Of a stretch of 64,000 nucleotides of DNA, positions 49,793 to 59,345 are shown piece by piece. The notes under the pieces are model-generated. The model saw nothing but the letters and a program-made list of their open reading frames with translations. It ran no database searches and was not told the origin of the DNA. A program made the translations under genes and the position numbers. Every line of letters starts with the position of its first letter. The first letter of the stretch is position 1. The stretch is from Shewanella sp. KT0246 (GTDB lineage: Bacteria > Pseudomonadota > Gammaproteobacteria > Enterobacterales > Shewanellaceae), in assembly GCF_019654955.1 (NCBI RefSeq), contig NZ_BPEV01000018.1, positions 1-64,000 of the forward strand, in the 5' to 3' direction.

Positions 49793-50983
49793 TTATACCA
49801 AGACTTGGTTTAACACTCTTTGCCAGTTGCCACCTAAGAAGCGGTCTCGATCGCTCGATTTATAGCGGGCTTTTGCTAAAGCATCATCAATACGGCTCAT
49901 TCTATCTATATGATTAAGCTCAGGAATAACCACATGCTGCGGTAGGGTTTCAAAACCTAATACATTCTTTGCTGCTAGGCTTTGCCACCACTCATGGTAT
50001 TGTTTCACGCCTTCGGCATTATTATTGTCTAACGCTAAAAGGTTTTCTTGGCCTCTTAGAGGGTAATCGTTGGCAATTGCTACGGCGTTAACGCCACCAA
50101 TTCTTGCGACTCTATCAAGTTGACGCACATAGTCCTCTATTGTTGGAACTGGTTCATTAGTGAGCCAAAAGCTCATCATGAATACACCAAATACACCTCC
50201 AGTATCGGCAATCGCACGAATAACTTCATCTGGTGAGCAGCGAGCATTATTCACAATAGAGCGCACAGCGCCATGGCTTTGCACTATCGGCATGTTGCTA
50301 ACTTTAGCTGTATCAAGCGCCGTTTGCGGACTTGAGTGGCTAACATCAATCAGAATGTTACGTTGATTGAGGGCATTTATAAGTTGATGGCCATCGGCGG
50401 TAAGTGGCTTATTTAACCCTTGGGTTCCGTCATTATCTAATGCGCCGCCGGCAAAACGGTTTCCGTAATGATGAGTAAGTTGCAGTACGCGAAGCCCGTG
50501 CTGATGGAATTCATTTAGATGTTGCCAATGTTCACCTTCTCCTTTTAGGCTATCGCCTTCAAAAGTGTCCTCTTCAACACAATCCGCACCTTGGATTTGA
50601 AAGTAAACGGCAGTGCGCTGCTCTTCGCGAGCAACGGCAATATCGCGACCACTTAAGCCTTGCATTAAAATCGTTGGGTTATCACTAACGATTTTTTGTG
50701 CCTTTTTAATGCTGGCGATACAAGCTTTGTAACTACGTTTGTAATTGGTTGTACCATCTGCTTGGGTAATGGCTTCAATATCAGAGATATCGCAAATGTA
50801 GGCATCAAGTTTTGATGCGCGAACATCTGCGAGGTTTTCTGGTAAGAAACTTAATCCATCAATATAGAGACGTGATTTAGGTTTTGCCATGGCTGATGAG
50901 GCGTATAGCGGGCAAAGAATACTGGCAGCGGCAATGCCTTTTAATAATTGTCGGCGGCTTTGGTTACAAGCGCTAGGTGTCAT
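49793..50983 (-). CDS. Tat-exported membrane dipeptidase (M19, renal-dipeptidase-like)
   Basis: 396 residues. The N-terminus carries a twin-arginine signal, SRRQLLKGIAAAS, ending near SAMA (residue ~33). The rest is an M19 amidohydrolase-type barrel: QGADCVEEDT near residue 132, LRVLQLTHHYGNRFAGG, ILIDVSHSS near 215 and VQSHGAVRSIVNNARC near 240. Family members hydrolyse dipeptides with zinc. Tat export means it folds, probably with metal, in the cytoplasm first. The ribosome binding site is AGGAAA. It is monocistronic. Confidence 0.9.
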   Translation of the reverse strand: MTPSACNQSRRQLLKGIAAASILCPLYASSAMAKPKSRLYIDGLSFLPENLADVRASKLDAYICDISDIEAITQADGTTNYKRSYKACIASIKKAQKIVSDNPTILMQGLSGRDIAVAREEQRTAVYFQIQGADCVEEDTFEGDSLKGEGEHWQHLNEFHQHGLRVLQLTHHYGNRFAGGALDNDGTQGLNKPLTADGHQLINALNQRNILIDVSHSSPQTALDTAKVSNMPIVQSHGAVRSIVNNARCSPDEVIRAIADTGGVFGVFMMSFWLTNEPVPTIEDYVRQLDRVARIGGVNAVAIANDYPLRGQENLLALDNNNAEGVKQYHEWWQSLAAKNVLGFETLPQHVVIPELNHIDRMSRIDDALAKARYKSSDRDRFLGGNWQRVLNQVLV

Positions 50984-51023
50984 ATGGTTTCCTTTTTAGA
51001 CGCTTGTAATCAATGTTGCATGA

Positions 51024-51488
51024 TTATGCTGCGGCAAATTGCTTTATAGCATTGGCTAGTGCGGTTAACCCATTGGTACGAGATGGACTGAGTTGACCAC
51101 TTAATCCTAATTGCTGGAAATAATGATCTAAATCGAAATTGGCAATCTCAGTCGTGGTCTTTCCATGGGTTGCATTTAGCAGTATAGCAATAAGACCCTT
51201 AACTATACGTGAATCGCTGTCGGCACAAAAAAAGTGCTGTGACTCAACTTGGTGGTGATATAGCCAGGCTTGGCTTTCACAACCTTTTACTTGAGCCGTT
51301 TCTACTTTATAGGCTTCTGCTAAGGGTGCAAGCACTTTACCTATCAACATGATCTGACGGTATTTATCTTGCCAGTTTTTAGCTTGTTCAATGGTGGTAA
51401 CGGCATCTGATATTTTTTCACTTAATGGTGAAAAGTAACTATTGTCAGGTTGCAGTGTTTCAGATTGAGACGTGATGTTTTGACTCAA
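51024..51488 (-). CDS. csdE: SufE-family cysteine desulfuration protein (CsdE-like)
   Basis: Accepts persulfide sulphur from the partner cysteine desulfurase. 154 residues. The acceptor cysteine is in VKGCESQAWLYH near residue 63, the SufE hallmark. The start codon is TTG with GAGGTG just upstream. It lies immediately downstream of csdA on the same strand (~145-base gap), the partner of CsdE, which favours csdE over sufE. Confidence 0.9.
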   Translation of the reverse strand: MSQNITSQSETLQPDNSYFSPLSEKISDAVTTIEQAKNWQDKYRQIMLIGKVLAPLAEAYKVETAQVKGCESQAWLYHHQVESQHFFCADSDSRIVKGLIAILLNATHGKTTTEIANFDLDHYFQQLGLSGQLSPSRTNGLTALANAIKQFAAA

Positions 51489-51633
51489 GAGTCACCTCTA
51501 AAAAATGGGCTAATTACAATGGCGAGTCATTCAATGTTTTAGAATGATTGTTTCACTTACTATAAATGGACCTATGTTACAGCTAGTCTGCCAGACAGCT
51601 TACAGTTATCGCAGCTACTCTTATAAAGGGTGC

Positions 51634-52857
51634 TTATAACAGTAACTCTTTCACATTACGCAGTGCAGTTATAAATTGGTCAATATCCTGCTTATTATTG
51701 TAAATGCCGATAGATGCACGGCAGCAGCCTTTAATCGCAAGTTGTTGCATTAACGGCATCGCACAATGATGCCCGCATCTAACTGCAATACCTTGCTGAT
51801 CGAGCAAAATACCGACGTCTTGATGATGCTCACTGCTAACGTTAAATGCTACTACGCCGCAATTATGTTTATTGGCACCATAAAGCCTAATGTCACCTAA
51901 TTGGATGAGCTGCTGCTGTAAATATGTTAGCAGTGATTGTTCGTGTTGCCTGACTTGTTCTTTTGGCAAGGCATTGATGAAACTGATGGCAGCACCTAAT
52001 CCAATAACTGCAGAAATTGCGGGCGTTCCCGCTTCTAACTTATTCGGCAAATCGCCAAATTCAGTGCCTGCAAAACTGACGGTTTTGATCATCTCGCCAC
52101 CCGTTAGCATAGGCGCTAATTGATCGAGTTGATCAAACCGACCATAAAGAATACCAACACCAGTAGGCCCATACATTTTATGGCCTGAAAATACGTAAAA
52201 GTCACAATCAATTGCTTGGACATCAATGTCAAAGTGGGCGATCGCTTGAGCGCCATCAACAAGGGTAATCGCCCCAGCAGATTTTGCTTTTTGTACTAGT
52301 ATTTCAACGTCATTTACTGTGCCTAATGCATTAGTTACATGGCTAAAAGCAACTAACTTCGGGCTTAATTTCAGTAATTCATCAAATGCAGCATGATCGA
52401 TAGATAACTCATCATTGAGGGGGATTGGCTTAATTATAGCGCCAGTTTTTTTAGCGAGTTGTTGCCAAGGAACAATATTGGCATGGTGCGCCGCGTTATC
52501 GACTAAAATGATGTCATTGGCGTTAACTTGCTGACTAATACCATAAGCCACCATATTGATGGACTCAGTGGTGCCGTGAGTAAAAATGACTTCATCGAGT
52601 CTCGCGCTGTTGATAAACCCTTGTACTTGTTCGCGTACCTTTTCGTAATTTAGCGTTGCTCGGGCTGAAAGCTGATGGGCTGCTCGGTGAACATTGGCAT
52701 TATCAAGTTGATAATAGTGGTTCATGGCATCAATGACTGATTGCGGTTTTTGACTGGTGGCGGCGGTATCCAAGTAACACAGAGGTTGGTCTTCCAACTG
52801 CTGGGCTAATGTAGGAAATTGGGCTCTGATCGCATCATGTTCAAAGGCTATAGTCAT
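51634..52857 (-). CDS. csdA: cysteine desulfurase, class II (CsdA/SufS)
   Basis: PLP enzyme removing sulphur from cysteine for Fe-S and sulphur transfer. 407 residues. The PLP lysine is in FSGHKMYGPTG near residue 227, the PLP His in DNAAHHAN near 123, and the catalytic Cys in RCGHHCAMPL near 360, typical of class II. The neighbouring csdE and the absence of sufBCD support CsdA rather than SufS. Confidence 0.93.
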   Translation of the reverse strand: MTIAFEHDAIRAQFPTLAQQLEDQPLCYLDTAATSQKPQSVIDAMNHYYQLDNANVHRAAHQLSARATLNYEKVREQVQGFINSARLDEVIFTHGTTESINMVAYGISQQVNANDIILVDNAAHHANIVPWQQLAKKTGAIIKPIPLNDELSIDHAAFDELLKLSPKLVAFSHVTNALGTVNDVEILVQKAKSAGAITLVDGAQAIAHFDIDVQAIDCDFYVFSGHKMYGPTGVGILYGRFDQLDQLAPMLTGGEMIKTVSFAGTEFGDLPNKLEAGTPAISAVIGLGAAISFINALPKEQVRQHEQSLLTYLQQQLIQLGDIRLYGANKHNCGVVAFNVSSEHHQDVGILLDQQGIAVRCGHHCAMPLMQQLAIKGCCRASIGIYNNKQDIDQFITALRNVKELLL

Positions 52858-52916
52858 TAAAGGCTCATTATCGACGAAGTGTTTTATTGATTAAGTATGG
52901 CTAGATAGTTAACTCA

Positions 52917-52954
52917 AAAAGAAAGCGCCACGATCTTCATAGAAAGTGACGCTT
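52917..52954 (-). terminator. Rho-independent terminator of the aldo/keto reductase gene
   Basis: On the minus strand AAGCGTCAC pairs with GTGGCGCTT (one mismatch) across a 14-base loop, followed by TCTTTTT. It lies between the aldo/keto reductase stop and the csdA start. Confidence 0.7.
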
Positions 52955-52988
52955 ATTGCAAGCATACATTTGCTTTTACTTGTTTGCC

Positions 52989-54029
52989 TTATGGGCAGGG
53001 AATGCGATATAGATTGGATAATTGGTTTATTCGCTCAAGTAACTCTGGTGATAAGCTGACATTTAAGCTATCGATATTCTCTTTTAATTGCTCAAGGTTT
53101 GTGGCGCCTATGATGTTTGAAGCGACAAAGCCTCTTGAGTTAACAAAAGCTAACGACATTTGCGCAGGGCTCAAATTAAATTCACGAGCCAAATTGACGT
53201 AAGCTTGAGTGGCTTCAAGCGCCATTGGAGTTGCGTTATAACGGGCAAAGCGTTTAAACAGCGTTAATCGCGCCGCTTCTGGCCATTGATCGTTTTCATA
53301 TTTACCAGTGAGCACGCCAAATGCCAGTGGTGAATAAGCCAGTAATGGTAGCTCTTCACGGTGACTGATTTCAGACATGCCTAATTCATAGCTACGGTTA
53401 AGTAAGTTATAGGGATTTTGCACACTGATGATTCGGGGTAAATCGTGTTTCTCTGCTAATCGCAGATATTGCATTAAGCCCCATGGGGTTTCGTTAGAAA
53501 CGCCGATATAACGGACTTTACCTTGGCGAATGACTTCAGCGAGTGCTTCTAGGGTTTCTAAAATAGGCGTTTGGTGTTCATCCTCTATATGATCATAAAG
53601 AAACTCACCAAAATAATTGCAGTGTCTGTCAGGCCAGTGTAATTGATACAAGTCGATGGTATCGACCTGCAAGCGTTCTAATGAGGCATCAACTGCTTGG
53701 TGAATATTAACCCAATCGAGTGCCATGTTAGGGCGAATAAAATCACTTTTAGGTCCAGCTGCAGAGACTTTGGTAGCGATGACTAAATTATCACGGTTAT
53801 CACGCTGAGAAAGGTAGTTACCAATAATGCGTTCAGTCTCACCCTGTTTTTCAGCATTAGGTGGCACGGGATACATTTCAGCAGTATCGATAAAATTAAC
53901 ACCGCGACCGATGGCGTAATCCATTTGCTCAAATGCTTCACGCTGGGAGTTTTGTTCTCCCCATGTCATGGTACCTAAACAAATCTTACTCACATCAAGG
54001 CTAGAATGGGGTATGCGTTGATATTCCAT
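52989..54029 (-). CDS. tas: aldo/keto reductase, Tas-like
   Basis: NADPH-dependent oxidoreductase. 346 residues. The family start MEYQRIPHSSLDVSKICLGTM, cut here to its key parts, is followed by FIDTAEMYP with the catalytic Tyr near residue 53, a Lys in VIATKVS near 92, and the His in YQLHWPDRH near 134. It matches Tas (formerly YgdS) of E. coli closely in layout. The physiological substrate is unknown. The ribosome binding site is AGGAG. Confidence 0.88.
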   Translation of the reverse strand: MEYQRIPHSSLDVSKICLGTMTWGEQNSQREAFEQMDYAIGRGVNFIDTAEMYPVPPNAEKQGETERIIGNYLSQRDNRDNLVIATKVSAAGPKSDFIRPNMALDWVNIHQAVDASLERLQVDTIDLYQLHWPDRHCNYFGEFLYDHIEDEHQTPILETLEALAEVIRQGKVRYIGVSNETPWGLMQYLRLAEKHDLPRIISVQNPYNLLNRSYELGMSEISHREELPLLAYSPLAFGVLTGKYENDQWPEAARLTLFKRFARYNATPMALEATQAYVNLAREFNLSPAQMSLAFVNSRGFVASNIIGATNLEQLKENIDSLNVSLSPELLERINQLSNLYRIPCP

Positions 54030-54110
54030 TTAATTCTCCTATGGAATGCAGTTACTTTGAAGTTAACAATCTTTATTCATAAAACAAAGCGACTTATTTC
54101 CATCATCGAA

Positions 54111-54647
54111 CTAGTTGTTGAATATTTCATCATTAACAAAAGGTGCCATGGCTAAAATAATGGCTTGGGTATAAATACTTTCACGGGTTGCTAACCCTTT
54201 GGTAAGTAATCCTATAGCACCACCTTTTTGCTTGATGTTATCGGTATTAAATAGTCTGTCCATGACATGTCCTAACTCCTCACCTTGCTCAAGAGCTTGA
54301 AACACCTTTAAAGGCAATGGCAGTAAAGCGCTACGACCGACAGATAGCTGCTGATTATGGAGGATCGCCATATAAGCAAAAGTTGCAGGGCCGTGATCAA
54401 AACAATCCACGCCGCCTTCCATTGCAATATAAAAGTCAGCAGTTTGCTGTGACTGGCAATACTCGGCGCGATTAATGGCGCCCAGTTTTGTTTCTGCTTC
54501 GGTCATTGGCTGATCAGCCACTAACGATGGGGCATGAATGCCCTCACAAATGATATTGCAATCAGGAAAGTATTGGCTGAAAGCGTGTTTTGCTGCACTC
54601 ACTTTTACAGGATTTTTTGAGCCGACAAGGATCGTTAATGGTTTCAT
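54111..54647 (-). CDS. yjjX: inosine/xanthosine triphosphatase (non-canonical purine NTP phosphatase)
   Basis: House-cleaning enzyme that removes ITP and XTP. 178 residues. It shows the YjjX signature: VGSKNPVKVSAAKHAF at the N-terminus, VADQPMTEAETKLGAINRA, YIAMEGGVDCF near residue 73, and KQKGGAIGLLT near 133. A single gene, divergent from the RNase H fusion. Confidence 0.92.
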   Translation of the reverse strand: MKPLTILVGSKNPVKVSAAKHAFSQYFPDCNIICEGIHAPSLVADQPMTEAETKLGAINRAEYCQSQQTADFYIAMEGGVDCFDHGPATFAYMAILHNQQLSVGRSALLPLPLKVFQALEQGEELGHVMDRLFNTDNIKQKGGAIGLLTKGLATRESIYTQAIILAMAPFVNDEIFNN

Positions 54648-54773
54648 GGTGATTTCTTTTTTAGCTTGAGTAGGTTCAGACGTTGTTTTTGTCTCAGTGA
54701 GTTATTTTTAATAGCGCCATAGGCTACACTGATGCACATTGAATATATTACCCGATTTATATAGAGAGTCATC

Positions 54774-55562
54774 ATGGCAAAGAAGTTTTATGTGGTGTGG
54801 GCAGGGCGAGAGACTGGTATTTTTACCAGCTGGGATTACACCAAGAAGCTAGTGGACAAATTCCCGCAAGCAAAATATAAATCTTTCCCAACTGAAGCTG
54901 CTGCTAAAGCGGCATTTGCGGGGACTGCCTCAAGTAGCATTGGCAAGAGCGCTACTAAATCAACCTCTTCATCAGGCAGCAAGAAATCGACAAGTAGTAG
55001 TGGTATTGAGTCAATCAAAACCAAAAATGTGGATCTGAGTACTCACGATATTATCGTCTTTACTGATGGTGGCTGCGAACCAAACCCTGGCAAAGCAGGA
55101 TCTGGTATGGCGGTTTACCATAAAGGTGAAATCAGTGAACTTTGGTATGGCTTATTTAATCCTAATGGCACCAATAATAGCGCAGAGTTAAATGCCTTAT
55201 ATCAAGCGTTATTAGTGGCTGAAAAAGCGGTAAAAGCCAAACAAACTGCCAAAATCATGAGCGATTCACAGTATTCGATTAACTGCATTACCAATTGGGC
55301 TTATGGTTGGAAAACCAAAGGTTGGAAGCGCAAAGTGGCTGGAGATATTGCTAACTTGGAAGTGATTCAACAAGCTCATGAATTATACGATGCAATGAAA
55401 GATAAGCTGGATATCGCTCATGTTGCAGCTCATATTGGTATTGAGGGCAATGAACTCGCTGATCGCATGTCTATTTATGCTATTGATCAAAAGACTGTTG
55501 AATTTGCCCGTTACGATAAACCGATCGATCTACAAGCTATTTTAGCCCTTCGAACCGGCTAA
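54774..55562 (+). CDS. rnhA: viroplasmin/RNase HI fusion protein
   Basis: 262 residues. The N-terminal ~50 residues are a caulimovirus-viroplasmin type RNA:DNA-hybrid binding domain (KKFYVVWAGRETGIFTSWD). A Ser/Lys linker (~54-80) leads to the RNase HI domain, with catalytic acids in FTDGGCEPNPG (~99), NNSAELNAL (~139), SDSQYSIN (~163) and GNELADRM (~227). It should cut RNA in RNA-DNA hybrids. This is the eukaryotic RNase H1-like layout also seen in some bacteria. It is distinct from the short RNase HI usually beside dnaQ. The ribosome binding site is GAGAG. Confidence 0.92.
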   Translation: MAKKFYVVWAGRETGIFTSWDYTKKLVDKFPQAKYKSFPTEAAAKAAFAGTASSSIGKSATKSTSSSGSKKSTSSSGIESIKTKNVDLSTHDIIVFTDGGCEPNPGKAGSGMAVYHKGEISELWYGLFNPNGTNNSAELNALYQALLVAEKAVKAKQTAKIMSDSQYSINCITNWAYGWKTKGWKRKVAGDIANLEVIQQAHELYDAMKDKLDIAHVAAHIGIEGNELADRMSIYAIDQKTVEFARYDKPIDLQAILALRTG

Positions 55563-55592
55563 CCCTACCTCCTGTACAAATGTCCCTATTTA

Positions 55593-55700
55593 GTGATTGT
55601 TCAAGATAAAGTGGTAGTTGTATTAACACCTGATATTACCACTTCAAATCCACTCATATTAGGTACTGTCGGTTTATTAGGTGTTGCTTTATTAGTTTAA
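55593..55700 (+). other. small in-frame open stretch after the RNase H stop
   Basis: The frame of the RNase H gene stays open for 45 codons after its TAA. A GTG at 55593 begins a 35-codon ORF ending in a very hydrophobic stretch (LILGTVGLLGVALLV). It has no clear ribosome binding site. It may be a remnant of a lost gene tail, a real tiny membrane peptide, or chance. Confidence 0.2.
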
Positions 55701-55806
55701 TTGTTAATCGAATTGTTTAACTCTGTTAATCATTTTAACCACTCATCGTACCAGTTGCGTGCGCCGCTCTCAAATTGATTGGATTTATTAAAAGTCGGAA
55801 TTAAAA

Positions 55807-55820
55807 ATGATCTAGATCAT
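55807..55820. promoter_or_regulatory. candidate Fnr/EtrA- or Crp-type site upstream of sdaC
   Basis: ATGATCTAGATCAT is a perfect 14-base palindrome. It contains the Fnr core TGAT-N4-ATCA and also the central TGATCTAGATCA of the Crp consensus. It lies 66 bases before the sdaC start codon. A near-identical site precedes the DAACS transporter gene. Confidence 0.55.
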
Positions 55821-55885
55821 ATTTCACTATTTAGAATTCTATATTCTTCGCTGTGAAATTAGTTACCTCATTTAAGGTCATTTTT

Positions 55886-57178
55886 ATGCAAAGAGATTCA
55901 ATCAGTGCGCAGGATGTTGCAATTTCAGCTCAAGAAGAGCAAACCTCAGTAAAAGGCTGGTCACGTCAAGATACCACTTGGATGCTTAGTTTATTCGGTA
56001 CTGCTGTTGGTGCAGGTATTTTGTTTTTACCTATCAATGCAGGTATGGGTGGATTTTGGCCGTTAGTATTAATGGCAATCATCATTGGCCCTATGACTTA
56101 TCTTGCTCACCGTGGTCTATCTCGCTTTGTTTGTTCTTCTAAAAATCCTGGTAGTGACATCACTCAAGTGGTTGAAGAGCATTTTGGCGTTAGTGCGGGT
56201 AAAGCAATCACAGTTCTATATTTCTTTGCTATTTTCCCTATTGTGCTTATTTATGGTGTTGGTATTACTAACACGGTAGACAGCTTCATTGTTAACCAAC
56301 TTGGTTTTGCTTCACCTCCACGTATTCTTTTATCTGCGGTTCTTATTATTGGCATGATGTCAGTAATGGTAGCGGGTGAAAAATTCATGTTGAAAGTGAC
56401 TCAATTCTTGGTTTACCCATTAGTAGCAATCCTTGCTTTTATGTCTTTCTATTTAATTCCAGATTGGAAGATGGATGCATTGCAAGTGGTTCCTTCAACG
56501 GGTGAATTCTTAGGTACTGTATGGTTAACTATTCCGGTATTAGTGTTCGCATTTAACCATTCTCCTGCTATTTCACAGTTCTCTGTGTCACTTAAACGTG
56601 AACATGGCAACAATGCTGCTAAAAAAGCGGACGTGATTTTACGTAATACATCGATGATGCTGGTTGGCTTCGTTATGTTATTCGTTTTCTCTTGTGTATT
56701 GTCTTTAAGCCCTGCGCAACTTGCTGAAGCAAAAAGTGAAAATTTAGCGATTTTATCTTACTTAGCCAACGTACATTCAAGCGGCTTTGTGAGCTACTTC
56801 GGTCCTATCATTGCATTCATTGCGATTATCTCTTCTTTCTTTGGCCACTACTTAGGTGCGACTGAAGGCTTGAAAGGCATGATCACTAAGCAATTACGTA
56901 GCAGCAATAAAGAAGTCTCTGATGCTAAATTGAACAAGTTCATCCTAGCCTTCATGTTCTTCAGTATCTGGATTGTCGCGGTAATTAACCCAAGCATCCT
57001 AGGTATGATTGAAGCCTTAGGCGGTCCAATTATCGCTGCTATTCTTTACCTTATGCCTATGTACGCTGTACATAAAGTGCCTGCTTTAAAAGCTTACCGT
57101 GGTCGTATCAGCAATGTGTTTGTTGTGATTGCTGGTTTACTGGCCATGACAGCAATTCTATTCGGTTTAATGAGCTAA
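55886..57178 (+). CDS. sdaC: serine transporter, SdaC-type (HAAAP family)
   Basis: 430 residues with about eleven transmembrane helices. An amphipathic N-terminus ([24 protein letters not shown]) is typical of the hydroxy/aromatic amino acid permease family, which imports serine with protons or sodium. The ATG at 55886 is preferred over the GTG at 55853, because AAGG lies 8 bases upstream and the earlier residues do not match the family. sdaA follows after a terminator-bearing gap, forming a serine uptake-degradation pair. Confidence 0.9.
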   Translation: MQRDSISAQDVAISAQEEQTSVKGWSRQDTTWMLSLFGTAVGAGILFLPINAGMGGFWPLVLMAIIIGPMTYLAHRGLSRFVCSSKNPGSDITQVVEEHFGVSAGKAITVLYFFAIFPIVLIYGVGITNTVDSFIVNQLGFASPPRILLSAVLIIGMMSVMVAGEKFMLKVTQFLVYPLVAILAFMSFYLIPDWKMDALQVVPSTGEFLGTVWLTIPVLVFAFNHSPAISQFSVSLKREHGNNAAKKADVILRNTSMMLVGFVMLFVFSCVLSLSPAQLAEAKSENLAILSYLANVHSSGFVSYFGPIIAFIAIISSFFGHYLGATEGLKGMITKQLRSSNKEVSDAKLNKFILAFMFFSIWIVAVINPSILGMIEALGGPIIAAILYLMPMYAVHKVPALKAYRGRISNVFVVIAGLLAMTAILFGLMS

Positions 57179-57204
57179 TCGCTCGTATTCGTCGATAAAG
57201 TTAA

Positions 57205-57226
57205 ACCACTCACTCAAGTGAGTGGT
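57205..57226 (+). repeat. perfect inverted repeat after sdaC
   Basis: ACCACTCACT pairs with AGTGAGTGGT around CA. It has no T run; it is probably an mRNA-stabilising hairpin just before the terminator. Confidence 0.7.
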
Positions 57227-57231
57227 GATTC

Positions 57232-57259
57232 GAGGAGTGCAGTGCGTGCTCCTCTTTTT
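57232..57259 (+). terminator. terminator between sdaC and sdaA
   Basis: GAGGAG pairs with CTCCTC across a ~11-base interior, followed by TTTTT. It lies ~50 bases before sdaA, so it may be a partial (attenuating) terminator lowering sdaA relative to sdaC. Confidence 0.7.
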
Positions 57260-57308
57260 CTTGTTTTTAGCTTTGTTGTTTTGAGCAGTAAAGCATTGAG
57301 GTTTATTT

Positions 57309-58676
57309 ATGTTTAGTGCATTTGAAATCTTTAAGATTGGTATTGGTCCTTCTAGTTCTCATACCGTTGGGCCTATGAAAGCGGCAAATTGTTTTATTAA
57401 TGATTTAATCGAGCAAGGTCAACTAACACAAATCACTAAGTTTACCGTCGATGTATACGGTTCACTGTCTTTGACTGGTAAAGGTCACCATACTGATATT
57501 GCGATTATTATGGGCCTTGCTGGTAACGAGCCTGAAACGGTTGAAATCGACAGTATTGAACCTTTTATTGCTCAGGTTGAGAAAACTCAGGAAATTATAA
57601 TTGGTGATGCGATTCATCACGTTGATTTTCCACATGATGCGCTTATTTTCCATAGCGATACGTTACCTTTGCATGAAAACGGTATGAAATTACACGCTTG
57701 GATTGGTGACAAATGTGTTTATAGCAACACTTATTACTCTATCGGCGGTGGCTTCATCGTTGAAGAAAGTGAGTTTAACCAAAGCCATGTAAATGGTGTT
57801 GAAGTGCCTTATCACTTTAATTTTGCAGACGAATTAGTCGCTCATTGTAAAGACTCGGGTTTAAGCATTAGCGGCTTGATGAAGCAAAATGAGTTATGCT
57901 TTCGCAGTGAAGAAGATATGTATTCTGGCTTCAGTTTAGTCTGGAAAACAATGCAAAATGCCATTGATAAAGGCTGTAATACTGAAGGTGTTTTAGCTGG
58001 CCCGCTAAAGGTATCTCGCCGTGCTCCTGCTTTACACCGTGAATTGATGCGCAGTGAAAAACTCAGTAATGATCCGATGGAAATAATTGACTGGGTTAAC
58101 TTATTTGCGTTAGCTGTGAGTGAAGAAAATGCAGCTGGTGGTCGTGTAGTGACATCGCCTACCAATGGCGCTGCAGGGATCATTCCAGCTGTGCTAGCTT
58201 ACTACAATAAGTTCATTCAAAAAGTGGGTCCAAAAGAATGTAGCCGCTTCTTTTTAGCTGCAGCTGCGGTGGGTTCGCTTTATAAACGTAATGCATCGAT
58301 TTCGGGCGCCGAGGTGGGTTGTCAGGGGGAAGTTGGCGTGGCGTGTTCAATGGCGGCTGCAGGCTTAGCTGAGCTTATGGGCGGCTCACCTGCGCAAGTG
58401 TGTATGGCGGCAGAAATTGGCATGGAGCACAACTTAGGTTTAACGTGCGATCCTGTTGCAGGCCAAGTTCAGGTACCGTGTATCGAGCGTAATGCAATTG
58501 CGTCAGTTAAAGCGATTAACTCATCTCGTATGGCGCTACGCCGTAATTCAGAGCCACGGGTTAGTTTAGATAAAGTGATTGCGACTATGTACGAAACAGG
58601 AAAGGACATGCACTCTAAATACCGTGAAACGAGCCAAGGTGGGTTAGCAATTAAGGTCACTAATTTGTGTGCATAA
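57309..58676 (+). CDS. sdaA: L-serine ammonia-lyase (L-serine deaminase)
   Basis: Converts L-serine to pyruvate and ammonia using a 4Fe-4S cluster. 455 residues, the single-chain type with beta and alpha parts fused. The N-terminal GIGPSSSHTVGPM motif is near residue 12. Cluster cysteines are expected among GCQGEVGVACSMA (~341) and GLTCDPVAGQVQVPC (~380). The ribosome binding site is GAGG. Physically linked to sdaC; it allows serine use as a carbon source. Confidence 0.94.
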   Translation: MFSAFEIFKIGIGPSSSHTVGPMKAANCFINDLIEQGQLTQITKFTVDVYGSLSLTGKGHHTDIAIIMGLAGNEPETVEIDSIEPFIAQVEKTQEIIIGDAIHHVDFPHDALIFHSDTLPLHENGMKLHAWIGDKCVYSNTYYSIGGGFIVEESEFNQSHVNGVEVPYHFNFADELVAHCKDSGLSISGLMKQNELCFRSEEDMYSGFSLVWKTMQNAIDKGCNTEGVLAGPLKVSRRAPALHRELMRSEKLSNDPMEIIDWVNLFALAVSEENAAGGRVVTSPTNGAAGIIPAVLAYYNKFIQKVGPKECSRFFLAAAAVGSLYKRNASISGAEVGCQGEVGVACSMAAAGLAELMGGSPAQVCMAAEIGMEHNLGLTCDPVAGQVQVPCIERNAIASVKAINSSRMALRRNSEPRVSLDKVIATMYETGKDMHSKYRETSQGGLAIKVTNLCA

Positions 58677-58713
58677 ACGTGCGCTAATTAATCTACTTAG
58701 TGTTGTAAACAAT

Positions 58714-58742
58714 AAAAAGGCTTTCAAATGAAAGCCTTTTTT
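58714..58742. terminator. bidirectional terminator after sdaA
   Basis: AAAAAGGCTTTC pairs with GAAAGCCTTTTT around AAAT, with T runs on both strands, between convergent genes. Confidence 0.93.
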
Positions 58743-58776
58743 GTTTTTTATTTGCCACGCTATTTAGTATTAAGCG

Positions 58777-59238
58777 TTACTCTTTTGTGCCCTCAGCAAG
58801 CTCTTCGTACATCAGGTAGTGGCTTTGCTCCATCCCTAATGATTCATAGGTTTTTTGAGCACGTAAATTATCGTGTTCAACATACAATCTAAAACTTGCC
58901 GCGCCGCCAATATCGACAGCCATTGATTTTACCGTTTGATAAAGTTTGGCATATATCCCTTGGCGACGATTTTGCGGGCGAATATACACACTTTGTATCC
59001 AGCAGTAGTTTGTTGCTCGCCAATCACTCCATTCAAGTGTGACCATTAATGAACCTGCAATTTCACCCTCTATTTCGGCCACTAAATAGAAGCCTTTTTC
59101 AGGACTGTTAAGCATAGTGCTTACGCCTTTGGTGAGCAGTTCATTGTCTAAAGACAAGCTTTCTGTCTCCATTGCCATGGCTTGATTGAATTCAACTAAT
59201 GCTGGTAAATCTGATAGTTGGCCTTTTCTTATTTTCAT
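58777..59238 (-). CDS. GNAT-family N-acetyltransferase
   Basis: 153 residues. The acetyl-CoA motif RPQNRRQGIYAKLYQ is near residue 88, preceded by CWIQSVYI, and LRAQKTYESLGM is near 127, as in the family. It resembles single-domain acetyltransferases with diverse amine substrates; the target is unknown. Monocistronic and convergent with sdaA. Confidence 0.85.
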   Translation of the reverse strand: MKIRKGQLSDLPALVEFNQAMAMETESLSLDNELLTKGVSTMLNSPEKGFYLVAEIEGEIAGSLMVTLEWSDWRATNYCWIQSVYIRPQNRRQGIYAKLYQTVKSMAVDIGGAASFRLYVEHDNLRAQKTYESLGMEQSHYLMYEELAEGTKE

Positions 59239-59345
59239 TGTGGCTCCTTGAGGCGAAAAATAAATAAATTTTCACCACATTTTTATTCGACTAAAGTCTA
59301 AGCTGCTATGCTTAATATTCATCTTGTATGGTTTGAGAGAATGCT

